A DNA stretch of 64,000 bases. Origin: an uncultured Desulfobacteraceae bacterium. Lineage in GTDB: Bacteria; Desulfobacterota; Desulfobacteria; Desulfobacterales; Desulfatirhabdiaceae. Positions 8,536-18,362 of the stretch are shown piece by piece. Positions within the stretch are counted from its first letter, which is position 1; each line of letters begins with the position of its first letter. Both the position numbers and the translations under genes were made by a program. Under the pieces are notes generated by a model. It was not told where the DNA came from. It saw only the letters and a program-made list of their open reading frames with translations, and ran no database searches. The stretch spans positions 26,588 to 90,587 of the forward strand of contig CAJBLH010000027.1 in assembly GCA_903953895.1 (NCBI GenBank). The letters are read 5' to 3'.

Positions 8536-9211
8536 ATGAAACGGCGCATCCAGGACATTCCCGAACAAGACAGGCCGCGGGAAAAACTGCTTCGAAAGGG
8601 GGCTGCAGCATTGAGCGACCTGGAGCTTCTGGCCGTTCTCATCGGCAAGGGCACCCGTGACATGGATGTGATGACTCTGGCGGGGAAACTGTCCACCGTC
8701 ATCGATCACAAAGGAATGAATGTCAGCGCCGAAGATTTGCAGGAATTCGAAGGGATCGGCGATGCCAAGGCGGCTCTTTTACTGGCGGCGCTGGAATTTG
8801 CCCGCCGGCGCATCAAACCCGAAGGCGTGCGTATCGAAACACCGGCGGATTTGCTGCCCCATATCCGGCACTATGCCGATCGCATGCAGGAGTACCCGCT
8901 GTGCGCCAGTATCAACGGCGCCAACGAGGTGATGAATATCCGGCTGGTCTCCATCGGACTGGTGGACCGAAGCTCGGCTCATCCCCGTGAGGTCCCTGAT
9001 GGATCGCGCATCGGCCGTTATCATCGCCCACAACCATCCTGCCGGCAGCCTTGAGCCTTCCCCGGCCGACATCGAAACGACCCGACAGCTCAAGGCCGCC
9101 GTGGGGATCGTGGGGATTACGCTGCTGGATCACATTATTTTCAATCGTACCGACTACTTCAGCTTTTTGGAATCGGGGAAGCTGTATGGTTCAGGTCAAA
9201 ATCGGTCTTGA
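8536..9211 (+). pseudogene. radC: RadC-family JAB/MPN domain protein, frameshifted
   Basis: Frame 1: DIPEQDRPREKLLRKGAAALSDLELLAVLIGKGT...RSSAHPREV. It continues in frame 2: MDRASAVIIAHNHPAGSLEPSPADIETTRQLKAAVGIVGITLLDHIIF. Confidence 0.8.
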
Positions 9212-9551
9212 AAAAATAGGTTTCAGGAAACGGCAGGAATTGATCCAAATCGCTGAGTTGGGAAAGGGATGACCATTCCGATTTTGCTGCCAAATAGGGG
9301 GATTTCTCCGGAAAGTACTTTCGCATGAATGTGCCAAAATATTTGCCGTCGAACATGTTCCCCACGGAATGCTTCAGCGCAGCGGTAATATCCTGCCTGT
9401 CAGAATCGGTGTTGTGAGCGATATCGTAACGGAAATCATCAATTGATCCCTTGAATGACAGATTGACAGCATTGACGATTTCGCAGATCAGATTGGCGCC
9501 TCGGAGAGCATTTTCAATCACCTGGGGTTTTACTGAAGCCTCCTGGTTCAT
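9159..9551 (-). CDS. Hypothetical protein, third gene of the HlyD/CDF-like operon
   Basis: 130 aa ORF overlapping the stop of the upstream gene (TAATG). Confidence 0.55.
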   Translation of the reverse strand: MNQEASVKPQVIENALRGANLICEIVNAVNLSFKGSIDDFRYDIAHNTDSDRQDITAALKHSVGNMFDGKYFGTFMRKYFPEKSPYLAAKSEWSSLSQLSDLDQFLPFPETYFFKTDFDLNHTASPIPKS

Positions 9552-10615
9552 TATATCCTTTCCGCCTTCACGGCTTCGACCTGCCGAATCTCCGGAAAAT
9601 CATCCAGCTCAAAAGTCACTTCCAAAATCTCTGCATTTCGGGAGATGTGATTCTTGATGAGAGTTTCCTGACAGTGCATTCCTTCCCCCATCGGCAATAA
9701 CCTGCCTCGGTTATCGACAACTTCCGATACGACAGTCACGATGGAATTGGGTATTTCGGATTCCATATCCCGCAGAATCGGTTCCAGGCGAAACTGAATT
9801 TCAGCAACCGTCGTCTGCGCAAAAAAACCCAAGGTTATCGTGATGAACAGATCTTTACCGGATCGGCGCGTGCGATATCCACCGAAGCCATCATACTGGT
9901 CGAAATGCTTGGTGAGAACTCGCAGAATCTGATGCTGATCCGGGTCGGGCACCGATCGATCGAGAATTTCGGGCATACTCTCCTTGAGCAGATCAACGGC
10001 GATGACCAGCATGAAGCACAGGATGAATATGGATCCAATTATATCGACAATTCTGGCCGATTTGGGATCCTGCAGGCACAGGGCGAATATCAAGATCACC
10101 AGAACAATAAGTGAAGAAACCGTTTTCGCAATGCGGGATTTGATCTGGGATTGAATAATGATCGAGTTCTCTTGCTGATTGACCCGGATGAATGACAGGG
10201 TGAACCAGACATTGATAGCCAGATTGAAATCCGCTGGAAAGACGAACAAGAACAGGTTGAGAAGAGAAAGCGGCACATCGTCTCCCATCGAAACGATCTT
10301 GGAGAAGATATACAGACATGTAATCCCCAGACCGAATGCAACCAGCAGATTGACGATCCGCTCGATTTTTCCGGTGCCGAATTCGTATTCGTGGAACCTT
10401 CCCCGATGTGCGCGCCGCAGCACACTATACGAAACGATCTCGATGATCAAAAGCAACAAGAATCGGGTGATTTCGGATATCACCGTCATGGAACCCGAAA
10501 ACAGGCCCACCCCCAGCATGAAGCAAAAACAGGACAAATCGAGAACGATCGCCCAGTAAACGGCGGATTCCTTGTTTCGCTGTTCCGGCGTGATGGAGTC
10601 ATTGTCTCGGATCAT
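9551..10615 (-). CDS. Cation diffusion facilitator (CDF)-like membrane protein
   Basis: Multiple TM segments, GKIERIVNL and C-terminal cytoplasmic domain typical of CDF; canonical TM2 HxxxD-type site not seen. Confidence 0.65.
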   Translation of the reverse strand: MIRDNDSITPEQRNKESAVYWAIVLDLSCFCFMLGVGLFSGSMTVISEITRFLLLLIIEIVSYSVLRRAHRGRFHEYEFGTGKIERIVNLLVAFGLGITCLYIFSKIVSMGDDVPLSLLNLFLFVFPADFNLAINVWFTLSFIRVNQQENSIIIQSQIKSRIAKTVSSLIVLVILIFALCLQDPKSARIVDIIGSIFILCFMLVIAVDLLKESMPEILDRSVPDPDQHQILRVLTKHFDQYDGFGGYRTRRSGKDLFITITLGFFAQTTVAEIQFRLEPILRDMESEIPNSIVTVVSEVVDNRGRLLPMGEGMHCQETLIKNHISRNAEILEVTFELDDFPEIRQVEAVKAERI

Positions 10616-11823
10616 CTCAGAAAAGACCCCAGATATTGTTCGATCAGACCGATGCCTTCAAACTCGGCAAAGGCGGTATGGCCGACGCCACAAAACCTGG
10701 CGGTGTCGCGGTATAGTTCCGGATCGTCGATGCGTACCAGTACACGTCCATCCCGTACCGACTTTGCCTTGACAGTGGCGGCAAAACGAGCGGCGGATCG
10801 ATCTGCAGCCGATCCAGAAACCAATACGACTTTTCCATCAATAAACCGCTCGCTTCCAAATAGCCGGATGCGAACCGGATGGCCGGGATGAATCAACGCC
10901 AGCGTGGAATCGTCGATGGCCACATCCACCAGCAGAGTGCTGCGGTCGATGGTGGAGAGAATTCTGTCCCCCTTCAGCACTTCCATTCCGGTTCGGACAT
11001 CAACCTCCCAGATTACGGAAGTGTCCGGCAATTGCACGGCAGCGGTCGATCGGCGTTCCAGATCGGCACGGGCAGACTGAAGAGAGGTACAGTCGGCTGC
11101 AAGATCGGCCTCGGTTTCCTGGATGCGCCGCTTGTATTCCAAGATCGAGATGAAGAGCGTATTGATCTGGTTTTGTATCTGAAGCACGCCATCGGAAAGG
11201 TTCGACGGAAATAGATCGTTTCGCAGCATCTGACGTCGGTGTTCGATCTGCTTCTGCTCCAGTCGGGTGGATTGAACGAGGGACTCGGCATGCAGATAAT
11301 CCGCTTCGATCCGATCGAAATCGGCCAATGCCACTGCATTGATTTTGATCAGTTGACTGTTTCGCGTGCGAAGCTGTGCGGCTTCCTTCAGCCGGGCTTC
11401 CTGCCCTTCCTGACGGGCTTTCAAGATGGCGACCGTCTGGTCCAGGTCATGTTGCAGCAGCGTGCGGTAATCCGAGAGATGGCTCTCGCTGACAATCATC
11501 CGGGATTGAAGTGCGGCGATTTCCTCCTGAAGGAAGGCAGCGGATTTGGACTTTTCGCGGTGCCGGGCTTCCAGCATGTCGATCTCGGTGTGCGGTGTTC
11601 GGGAGTTTCGCAGCACCACGACGGGGGATTGACCGGAAACGGTGCCGGGGGTTGCGTTCACAGACACGACAACCCCGTCGATCGGTGCCCGGACATCATA
11701 AACATAGGCGGTAACGACGGCATTGCGGACGATGAAGGTTCGCAGATATCGGAAAAGGGCAGGCATCGGCAGCAACAGCACCGCCATGACGAGAAGCCAG
11801 GCAACCCACTTGTTCTTAAGCAT
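10612..11823 (-). CDS. HlyD-family membrane fusion protein
   Basis: VRAPIDGVVVSVNATPGTVSGQSPVVVL lipoyl-like motif, long coiled coil, single N-terminal TM. Confidence 0.8.
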   Translation of the reverse strand: MLKNKWVAWLLVMAVLLLPMPALFRYLRTFIVRNAVVTAYVYDVRAPIDGVVVSVNATPGTVSGQSPVVVLRNSRTPHTEIDMLEARHREKSKSAAFLQEEIAALQSRMIVSESHLSDYRTLLQHDLDQTVAILKARQEGQEARLKEAAQLRTRNSQLIKINAVALADFDRIEADYLHAESLVQSTRLEQKQIEHRRQMLRNDLFPSNLSDGVLQIQNQINTLFISILEYKRRIQETEADLAADCTSLQSARADLERRSTAAVQLPDTSVIWEVDVRTGMEVLKGDRILSTIDRSTLLVDVAIDDSTLALIHPGHPVRIRLFGSERFIDGKVVLVSGSAADRSAARFAATVKAKSVRDGRVLVRIDDPELYRDTARFCGVGHTAFAEFEGIGLIEQYLGSFLR

Positions 11824-11909
11824 AATAAGCCTTCATCAGGTTGATGTTCGTCAACCAACCCCATATGTTCTTCACCGATAAGAGAATCGGAATGTGGCCA
11901 ACCGATTGT

Positions 11910-12167
11910 TCACCGCCACGGCTTCATCGATTCTGATAATTCTCCCGGACCGGCGAAAAGACCTCCACATTTCCTGCACGAAATGCTTTTTTTATCACGC
12001 TTTCGGGCATATTCCGCCCACCTGGAGCCTGCCAAATATAGTGCTTTTTCATTCGCATAGACAAGTCCGATGCCAGTATCGGTTAAAAAAAGTTCGAGTT
12101 CCCGTTCAGAAGGAAACATCGCCGCCAACTCGGTAAAAACAACTTCACAAATAATCAGTTTTCCCAT
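11910..12167 (-). pseudogene. VapC/PIN-domain toxin-like fragment
   Basis: GKLIICEVVFTELAAMFPSERELELFLTDTGIGLVYANEKALYLAGSRWAEYARKR...CRKCG. Lacks the usual N-terminal DTN and C-terminal DFLIGAHA-type segments. Confidence 0.5.
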
Positions 12168-12204
12168 GGATAAATGGCGATCCAGTAGTCTCTTTGACAG
12201 ACCT

Positions 12205-12263
12205 CGTTATCGCGCAAAAATTTGGCACCTGCTTTGAGGCGAAAACACTGGTTTTCAGTGTTT
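12205..12263 (-). repeat. Short dispersed repeat, copy 1 (reads RLKAGAKF)
   Basis: Minus strand AAAGCAGGTGCCAAATTT...CGATAACG; similar to 25718-25766. Confidence 0.4.
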
Positions 12264-13505
12264 GAAACTGCGCTGTCCCGTATAAACCATAGTCGCGCCC
12301 ACTTCGTTGCAGGCTTCGATGGACTGGTAGTCATTATCAGATCCGCCCGGCTGAATGACGCAGGATACCTTTTCGTTCAGGCCAACATCGATGCCGTCCC
12401 GGAACGGAAAAAACGCATCGCTGACCATGGCCGAACCTTTAAGTCCACCGTTTTGTGCAGCTACGCGCCGGTCGATATCGGCTTTCTTTTCCGAATCTTT
12501 CAAATCGTTATAGGCCATCCCGAGGGTTTCGAAGCAGTAACGATCCGCAAGCTTTCGGTACGCCTTATCTCTGGCGATTTCAGCCACGCCGACCCGGTCC
12601 TGTTCTCCGGTTCCGATGCCGACCGTTACCCGGTCCTTGACATAAATCACGGAATTGGAGGTAATGCCGGCTTCGACCAGCCACCCGAACAACATGTCCT
12701 GATATTCCTTTTCCGTAGGTTCCCGCTGGATTATATAGGTTTTTCCCTTGCAGTCGCAGGCCGCCAGCTTTAAATCCGCCTTTGTCCTGGCCTGGGGAAC
12801 AAACGACCACTGAGCCACGAGGCCGCCGTCCATCAGGCTCTTGAAATCCACAAATCGCTGCCCCACAAAATCCTGGAGCCGAGCAATGTTCTGAATGCGA
12901 ACAACCCGTAGATTCTTTTTTGCAGAGAATATGGCCATAACACCATCTTCAAATTCGGGCGCCACCACGACTTCGGCGTACTGATTGCCGATAGCCTCAG
13001 CCGTTGCCTTATCCACGGGCCGGTTGACCGCAATACAGCCGCCGAAGGCCGCCACCCGGTCCGCCATCATGGCTTTATGGTAGGCATCGGCCAGCACATC
13101 GGACTGAGCCACGCCGCAAGGGTTGTTGTGCTTGACAATAACCGCGGTCGGCGTATCCATGAAATATCTTAGAATGTTCAGGGCATTGTCTGCGTCGGTC
13201 ACGTTGGTTTTTCCGGGATGTTTGCCGGACTGAAGCAGTTCGATATCGGATGCCAGATATCGGCCCGGCTGAATGGTCCGAGTTTCCCCAAAAATCAAAT
13301 TGCCGTTGACCAACTTGAAAAGAGCGGCTTCCTGGCCGGGATTTTCGCCGTACCGCAGGCCTTTCTGCTCACCCTGAATATCCCAGAGAACTTTTTCGAA
13401 AAACAGGGTCTGACGGCTGGTTTCGTCGATAAAGCTGATTTCCATGCGCGGTGGAAAATGCTCGTCCACAATGGTTTTGTACATTTTTTTCAGGTCGTCT
13501 GCCAT
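12255..13505 (-). CDS. purH: AICAR formyltransferase, stand-alone (PurH C-terminal activity)
   Basis: RYGENPGQEAALF, VIVKHNNPCG, GFFPFRDG-like (DAFFPFRDG), QPGGSDND and C-terminal TGQRSFKH motifs. Confidence 0.9.
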   Translation of the reverse strand: MADDLKKMYKTIVDEHFPPRMEISFIDETSRQTLFFEKVLWDIQGEQKGLRYGENPGQEAALFKLVNGNLIFGETRTIQPGRYLASDIELLQSGKHPGKTNVTDADNALNILRYFMDTPTAVIVKHNNPCGVAQSDVLADAYHKAMMADRVAAFGGCIAVNRPVDKATAEAIGNQYAEVVVAPEFEDGVMAIFSAKKNLRVVRIQNIARLQDFVGQRFVDFKSLMDGGLVAQWSFVPQARTKADLKLAACDCKGKTYIIQREPTEKEYQDMLFGWLVEAGITSNSVIYVKDRVTVGIGTGEQDRVGVAEIARDKAYRKLADRYCFETLGMAYNDLKDSEKKADIDRRVAAQNGGLKGSAMVSDAFFPFRDGIDVGLNEKVSCVIQPGGSDNDYQSIEACNEVGATMVYTGQRSFKH

Positions 13506-13574
13506 GGCAAGCCTCCTTGAATGGGGAAAAAAGATGAAAACTGAAACGCAGAGCAGGGAAGGATAACTTCCCCT

Positions 13575-14252
13575 CTATGACGGATAACATCCATTCACGT
13601 TCGAAATCGTTTGAATGTTCAGGTATTCGGCGATCATTCGGTCATAATCAGCAGTATGCTTGAAAGCTTTCTGCGCCAGCCTGAAACGAAGTTCCAGAGA
13701 TATTCGGCCGCGTTCTTCCCGCATCTCGGATAAAATGGCGTCGTAGTCCGCCGGATCCACCACGGAAGCCACCCGGATGAAATTCTTGGCAGAGGCCCGG
13801 ATCATGCATGGTCCTCCGATGTCGATGTTGCCTCGGGCCTGTTCCACGGTAACATCCGGTTTGGATATGGTCTGCTTGAACGGATAGAGATTCACCACCA
13901 CCATATCGAAGGGCACGGCCCCGGTTCTGACCAGATCGCCCTGGTGATCGGCATTGAAAGTTTCGGTAAGAATACTTAGATAAATCTTGAAATCCAGTGT
14001 TTTGACCAGACCTCCCTGGGTTTCCGGCTGGCCGGTATAGTCCGACACCTGTTTCAGACAGGTGTCGGCCTGTTTTCCCAGAATCTCCCGAATGGCATTG
14101 TAGGTGCCTCCAGTCGAATACAGGGTCATTTTCGGATTGATCTCCAGAAGCCGGGTGACAAGTTGATCGAGTTTGCTTTTGTCGGAAACGCTGATCAGGA
14201 CATTGCGAACTTCGACAAGCGGATCGATCCGGGTAACCACGTTGATTGACAT
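13575..14252 (-). CDS. IMP cyclohydrolase, stand-alone (PurH N-terminal activity)
   Basis: NVLISVSDKSKLDQL, YSTGGTYNAI, VVNLYPFKQTI, NIDIGGPCMIRASAKNF. Confidence 0.9.
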   Translation of the reverse strand: MSINVVTRIDPLVEVRNVLISVSDKSKLDQLVTRLLEINPKMTLYSTGGTYNAIREILGKQADTCLKQVSDYTGQPETQGGLVKTLDFKIYLSILTETFNADHQGDLVRTGAVPFDMVVVNLYPFKQTISKPDVTVEQARGNIDIGGPCMIRASAKNFIRVASVVDPADYDAILSEMREERGRISLELRFRLAQKAFKHTADYDRMIAEYLNIQTISNVNGCYPS

Positions 14253-14255
14253 CGA

Positions 14256-14882
14256 TTATATCTCCCCATCATATTCCTGTAAAAAACGGTTAAAAAATGC
14301 GGTCATGAACTGGTGGCGTTCATCGGCCATGCGTTTGCCTGCGGAAGTCATCATGCGGTACTTGATTTTGCGGAGCTTGACGCGATATTCCCTGAAGCCG
14401 GTATCATCGATGGAATACGGTGCGCTTTTTTCCGGGTCGATACCGGGACTGTGCAGCCGCGCTCCGATTTCTCCGGCGAAGAGATAGGCCCTGGCGATAC
14501 CGATGGCGCCGATGGCATCCAGCTTATCGGCGTCAAAAAGGACTTTGGCCTCAAGGGTTTCGGGGATATGGCATCCCCGGAAACGGTGGGTACGGATACA
14601 GTGAAGGATATTGTCTTTCCGTTCCGATGAAACCGCCAGATCGTCCACGATCGGCTTGGCCAGCACAGCGCCGTGGATTGCATGGCAGAGCGCTCCCTTG
14701 GCTGCATCCTGATGGGATCTGCCGATGTCGTGCAGGAGGGCCGCAACCCGCAGGACATCCATGTCCGCCTGTTCCACAGGGCCGATCTGCTCGCACAGCC
14801 TGAGTACCCGGATCGTATGATCCCAGTCGTGACTGGCGCGTGCGCCGGTGAAAAGCTGCTGTGCCGTTGCCTGAATATCCAT
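14256..14882 (-). CDS. HD-domain phosphohydrolase
   Basis: HDWDHTIRVLRL, AALLHDIGRSHQD, LFDADKLDAIGAIGIARA. Confidence 0.85.
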   Translation of the reverse strand: MDIQATAQQLFTGARASHDWDHTIRVLRLCEQIGPVEQADMDVLRVAALLHDIGRSHQDAAKGALCHAIHGAVLAKPIVDDLAVSSERKDNILHCIRTHRFRGCHIPETLEAKVLFDADKLDAIGAIGIARAYLFAGEIGARLHSPGIDPEKSAPYSIDDTGFREYRVKLRKIKYRMMTSAGKRMADERHQFMTAFFNRFLQEYDGEI

Positions 14883-14883
14883 C

Positions 14884-15339
14884 TTACGCCGCTGTTTTTC
14901 CGGTCAACTCCGTGATGGCGACCTTTATAACGACGATTTTATCCACGGCGGACGCCGGATAGGTAAATGTTTCACTGCAATACTGCCGCATGATGATATC
15001 CAGGGCCGCCCGCTTTTCCGCAGCATCCTCGATAAAGGCGGCAACCCCGAAGGCGACGGCGCTCTGGAAAGAAAACCCCCAGTTGCAGGGGCTGTCGCCT
15101 GTTTTCAACCGGCAATCCGTATCGAACTCGATACAGACGCGGGGATTTTTTTGAAGAACATCGATTTTTCTGCCTTCGGATGCGCTGTGAAAATAAACGA
15201 CGCCGTCTTTGTATCCAAAACTCATGGGAATGACGTAAGGCTGACCGTCATCCGACATCGCCAGACGACAGACGGTTGATTTGCGTATAATGGATGTAAT
15301 GGCATCCGGATCGGTTATTTCTTTGTCTTTTCTTCTCAT
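14884..15339 (-). CDS. Pyridoxamine 5'-phosphate oxidase-family / NimA-like flavoprotein
   Basis: CRLAMSDDGQPYVIPMSFGYKDGVVYFHSA... signature. Confidence 0.8.
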   Translation of the reverse strand: MRRKDKEITDPDAITSIIRKSTVCRLAMSDDGQPYVIPMSFGYKDGVVYFHSASEGRKIDVLQKNPRVCIEFDTDCRLKTGDSPCNWGFSFQSAVAFGVAAFIEDAAEKRAALDIIMRQYCSETFTYPASAVDKIVVIKVAITELTGKTAA

Positions 15340-15467
15340 AAATATTCCTGATGTATATTTGCAAAATTTTCGATATTGAAACGAATTATCTGATGGGCTT
15401 GATCATCATTTCTGCCATTTTGCTTTGCCCGACCCTCCCCCAGCGGGCAAGAGAGTTAATCAGCCGA

Positions 15468-16166
15468 TCAGCCCAGACTCATGACCGATTCCCACCGTTC
15501 AAATTCCGTGGATACCGGAAGATTCTGTTTCTTGAGAATTTCAATGAATCCGCTGTCGTTGAACCGCAAGTAGGGATTGACTTTCAGCTCATCGCCGATA
15601 AGCGAGCAGACATGGGCCGGGTTGTAGGCTTTCAGATAGGGGTCGATGTCGGGATTGTCCGGCTCGACGATTCGGGAAAAGGACATGGCGTATTGCAGAT
15701 AGTCATGGCCGGCATATACGACCGTATCAGCGGGAAAGGCCGTTAGAAATTTGATGGAATTGTAAAACGCCCGGAGATCGCCGGAAAAACAGTTACCGAT
15801 GGTTCCGTTGAACAGGGTGTCTCCGGTAATCAGACAGTTGCCGACATGAAAGGTCACCGAATCCTGGGTATGGCCGGGCGTGGCATAGACCCGGACGGGT
15901 GTTCCGTCCAGCGCAATGGACGCCTGCCTGCTCAGGGATGCGCCGTCCAGAAGGACGGCTCCGGATCGGGCCAGGAGTTCCTGGGTTCCGCTGGTATGAT
16001 CCGGATGCTGATGGGTGTGGGTCACGTGGGTGAGTCTGAGCTTGTTTTTTTCGACAAAGCGCAGAATGGAATCCACCGCACCGCCGTCGATGGCCATCGC
16101 CGAATGTTCTCCATAAACGACATAACTGAAATTATCGGAAGAATATGGGATTTGCTGAATATTCAT
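15468..16166 (-). CDS. MBL-fold metallohydrolase (glyoxalase II-like)
   Basis: HTHQHPDHTSG, TPGHTQDSVTFHVGNCLITGDTLF, YAGHDYLQYAM. Confidence 0.88.
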   Translation of the reverse strand: MNIQQIPYSSDNFSYVVYGEHSAMAIDGGAVDSILRFVEKNKLRLTHVTHTHQHPDHTSGTQELLARSGAVLLDGASLSRQASIALDGTPVRVYATPGHTQDSVTFHVGNCLITGDTLFNGTIGNCFSGDLRAFYNSIKFLTAFPADTVVYAGHDYLQYAMSFSRIVEPDNPDIDPYLKAYNPAHVCSLIGDELKVNPYLRFNDSGFIEILKKQNLPVSTEFERWESVMSLG

Positions 16167-16235
16167 GGGCCTCCTGGTGATGGATACTTTGAGCGTGCCG
16201 AAACGATAATCAAGGCCGAATATCTATAGCAGCGA

Positions 16236-18362
16236 CTATTCTTTGTCAATGTGTAACTGGTTGGACAGCAATTCCCCCAGGCCGGATGCGCGGTGCGTCC
16301 GCCGCTGAACGGCCTGTTCCAGAACCGCCATGGACGGGCAGACCAGTGTGAACCAGTTGCGGGCCCGCGTGATGCCGGTATAGACCAGCTCCCGTGTCAG
16401 AACCGGATTCATGGCATCCGGCAGCACCATGGCCGTGTGCGCGAATTCAGAACCCTGGGATTTGTGAACGGTCATGGCATAGACCGTTTCCACATTCGAA
16501 AGGCGGGACGGCAGCACTTTTTTCAGTGTGTTATCCGGCATCAGAAACACCACCCGCATGAGTTTTTGAGCTGAACCCATACCTGCGGCAACCGGCAAGA
16601 CGATACCGACATCGCCATTCATCAACCCGAGACTGTAGTCATTTCGGGTAACCATCACGGGCCGGCCCGCATACCATCCCTCCGTAGCCCGAATGAGCCC
16701 TGCCCGGTAGAGATTCGCTGCGGTTTTTTCGTTCAGACCTTCAACCCCCCACCGGCCTTTGCGGACGGCGGCAATCAGTTGAAACCCGCCGAATGCTTCC
16801 AACACGCTCCGCAGCCAGTCATCCTCGGCCCGGGGATCCTGTGGCGAACCAGACCCTGCGATTTCCAGATACGCCCGATACCCGACCGGTGTCTTCGATG
16901 CCGCAACACGCGAAAATCCCGAGGGATCGCCATCCAGCACCAGACGCATAAAATTGGTATCATTTAGGGTCTGAATGTTCAGCCGGGCGATATCACCGAA
17001 ACCCCGATTCCAGACGGCGGCCACTGCTTCAGTTTCTCCGGCGTTGACAGCTCTGGCCAGCTCGCCGATGCCGCTGTCTGATCCGAAACGGTGGCTTGTC
17101 CGCAAAACAACGATCTGTTGATCCAGTTTCGTGCCGTTTCCCGCATGAGCGGTTAGGTCACATCCCGTGTGTTTTCGTAGCCATGCAAGGGTCGAAGGCA
17201 AATAGCGGGCTTTTTCGGCCTGCGCACAGATATCTCCCAGCACAGACCCGGCTTCGACCGACGCCAGTTGATCCTTGTCTCCCAGCAGCACCAGCCGGGC
17301 ATTTGGTGGCAGGGCCTCCAGGAGTGAGGCCATCATCTCCAGATCGATCATCGAGGCTTCATCCACGACAACCAGATCGACATGCAGGGGATTTGCTGAA
17401 TTGTGGACAAACCGCCGGGAATCCGGCCGACTGCCCAGCAAGCGATGCAGGGTGGTGGTTTTTATGGGCAGTCTGGTTTGCATCTCAGGCGGTAGCTCCG
17501 TTGTTGCCTTGCCGATGGATTCGGTCAGCCTTGCGGCCGCTTTTCCCGTGGGCGCAGCCAGACAAATCCGAAGGGGTCTGCCCTGCTCCAGAGCCAGCGA
17601 CTGAAGAAGCGCCAGCAGTCGAATCACGGTGGTGGTTTTACCGGTTCCGGGACCCCCGGAAATCACGGTAAAGGCGCTGTTTGCTGCAATGGCCGCTCCG
17701 ATACTCTGCCAGTGGATGCTGATTCCGGCCTTTTCATCAGGACTTCGAATCGATTGAAACAGCGCATCCAGCCTGTCTTTCAAATTGTCGGGCGGATAAT
17801 CGCACAGACTGCCGGACAGACTGCTCGGGGAACAAACCGGATTGTCAATCCGATGTAAAATTCCCTGAGCCACCTGCTGCATATATTGCCAATACCGCCG
17901 CAGATACACCCGACCCGAAGACAGCAGCAACGGCGCGTTGCTCTGCAGCGGCGCACCTATGTGCTGGCCCTGAACGTCCACCGGGCCCGAACACATCACC
18001 AGCGATGACGCCGTCAAACATTTTTCCCACAATTCCCGGGTCATGCCGGACAAGAACGCCAGGGGGTTATCTGTCGGCGGTTCCTCCCCTTCGGGCGGCA
18101 GCGACAGGACCCCAACCGGATCATCCTGCACAGCCTGAAGATCCAGACAAATATGCCCGCGTCCCAACTGGTGACTGGTCAGAGCCGCAGCCAGCAGCAC
18201 TTCAGCAGATGCATCCGACGCCTCGCTCATCAGAAAGCGGACAAACGCAAGGTCCAGAGTCCGAATCCATCCCAGTTTCACCCAGTCTTTCAGCTTGCAA
18301 ATCAGTTCATCGGTCTGCATGGCGAATCTCCTTGCCGGCAAAAGCCATATCGAGGGTTTCAA
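16236..18362 (-). CDS. recD: Exodeoxyribonuclease V alpha subunit
   Basis: ISGGPGTGKTTTVIRLLALL Walker A, VVDEASMIDLEMM, MTVHKSQGSEF; adjacent to recB. Confidence 0.92.
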   Translation of the reverse strand: MKPSIWLLPARRFAMQTDELICKLKDWVKLGWIRTLDLAFVRFLMSEASDASAEVLLAAALTSHQLGRGHICLDLQAVQDDPVGVLSLPPEGEEPPTDNPLAFLSGMTRELWEKCLTASSLVMCSGPVDVQGQHIGAPLQSNAPLLLSSGRVYLRRYWQYMQQVAQGILHRIDNPVCSPSSLSGSLCDYPPDNLKDRLDALFQSIRSPDEKAGISIHWQSIGAAIAANSAFTVISGGPGTGKTTTVIRLLALLQSLALEQGRPLRICLAAPTGKAAARLTESIGKATTELPPEMQTRLPIKTTTLHRLLGSRPDSRRFVHNSANPLHVDLVVVDEASMIDLEMMASLLEALPPNARLVLLGDKDQLASVEAGSVLGDICAQAEKARYLPSTLAWLRKHTGCDLTAHAGNGTKLDQQIVVLRTSHRFGSDSGIGELARAVNAGETEAVAAVWNRGFGDIARLNIQTLNDTNFMRLVLDGDPSGFSRVAASKTPVGYRAYLEIAGSGSPQDPRAEDDWLRSVLEAFGGFQLIAAVRKGRWGVEGLNEKTAANLYRAGLIRATEGWYAGRPVMVTRNDYSLGLMNGDVGIVLPVAAGMGSAQKLMRVVFLMPDNTLKKVLPSRLSNVETVYAMTVHKSQGSEFAHTAMVLPDAMNPVLTRELVYTGITRARNWFTLVCPSMAVLEQAVQRRTHRASGLGELLSNQLHIDKE

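Noticed and set aside
12217-12240. TGGCAC-N5-TTGA as a sigma-54 promoter
   Set aside because: The -12 element lacks the expected GC and the site lies inside the repeat/TA remnant; no downstream plus-strand gene.
12243-12263. AAACACTG-GTTTT-CAGTGTTT hairpin as a strong purH terminator
   Set aside because: The stem overlaps the stop codon of the AICAR transformylase gene and lacks a clear T-tract on the minus strand; not annotated as a terminator.
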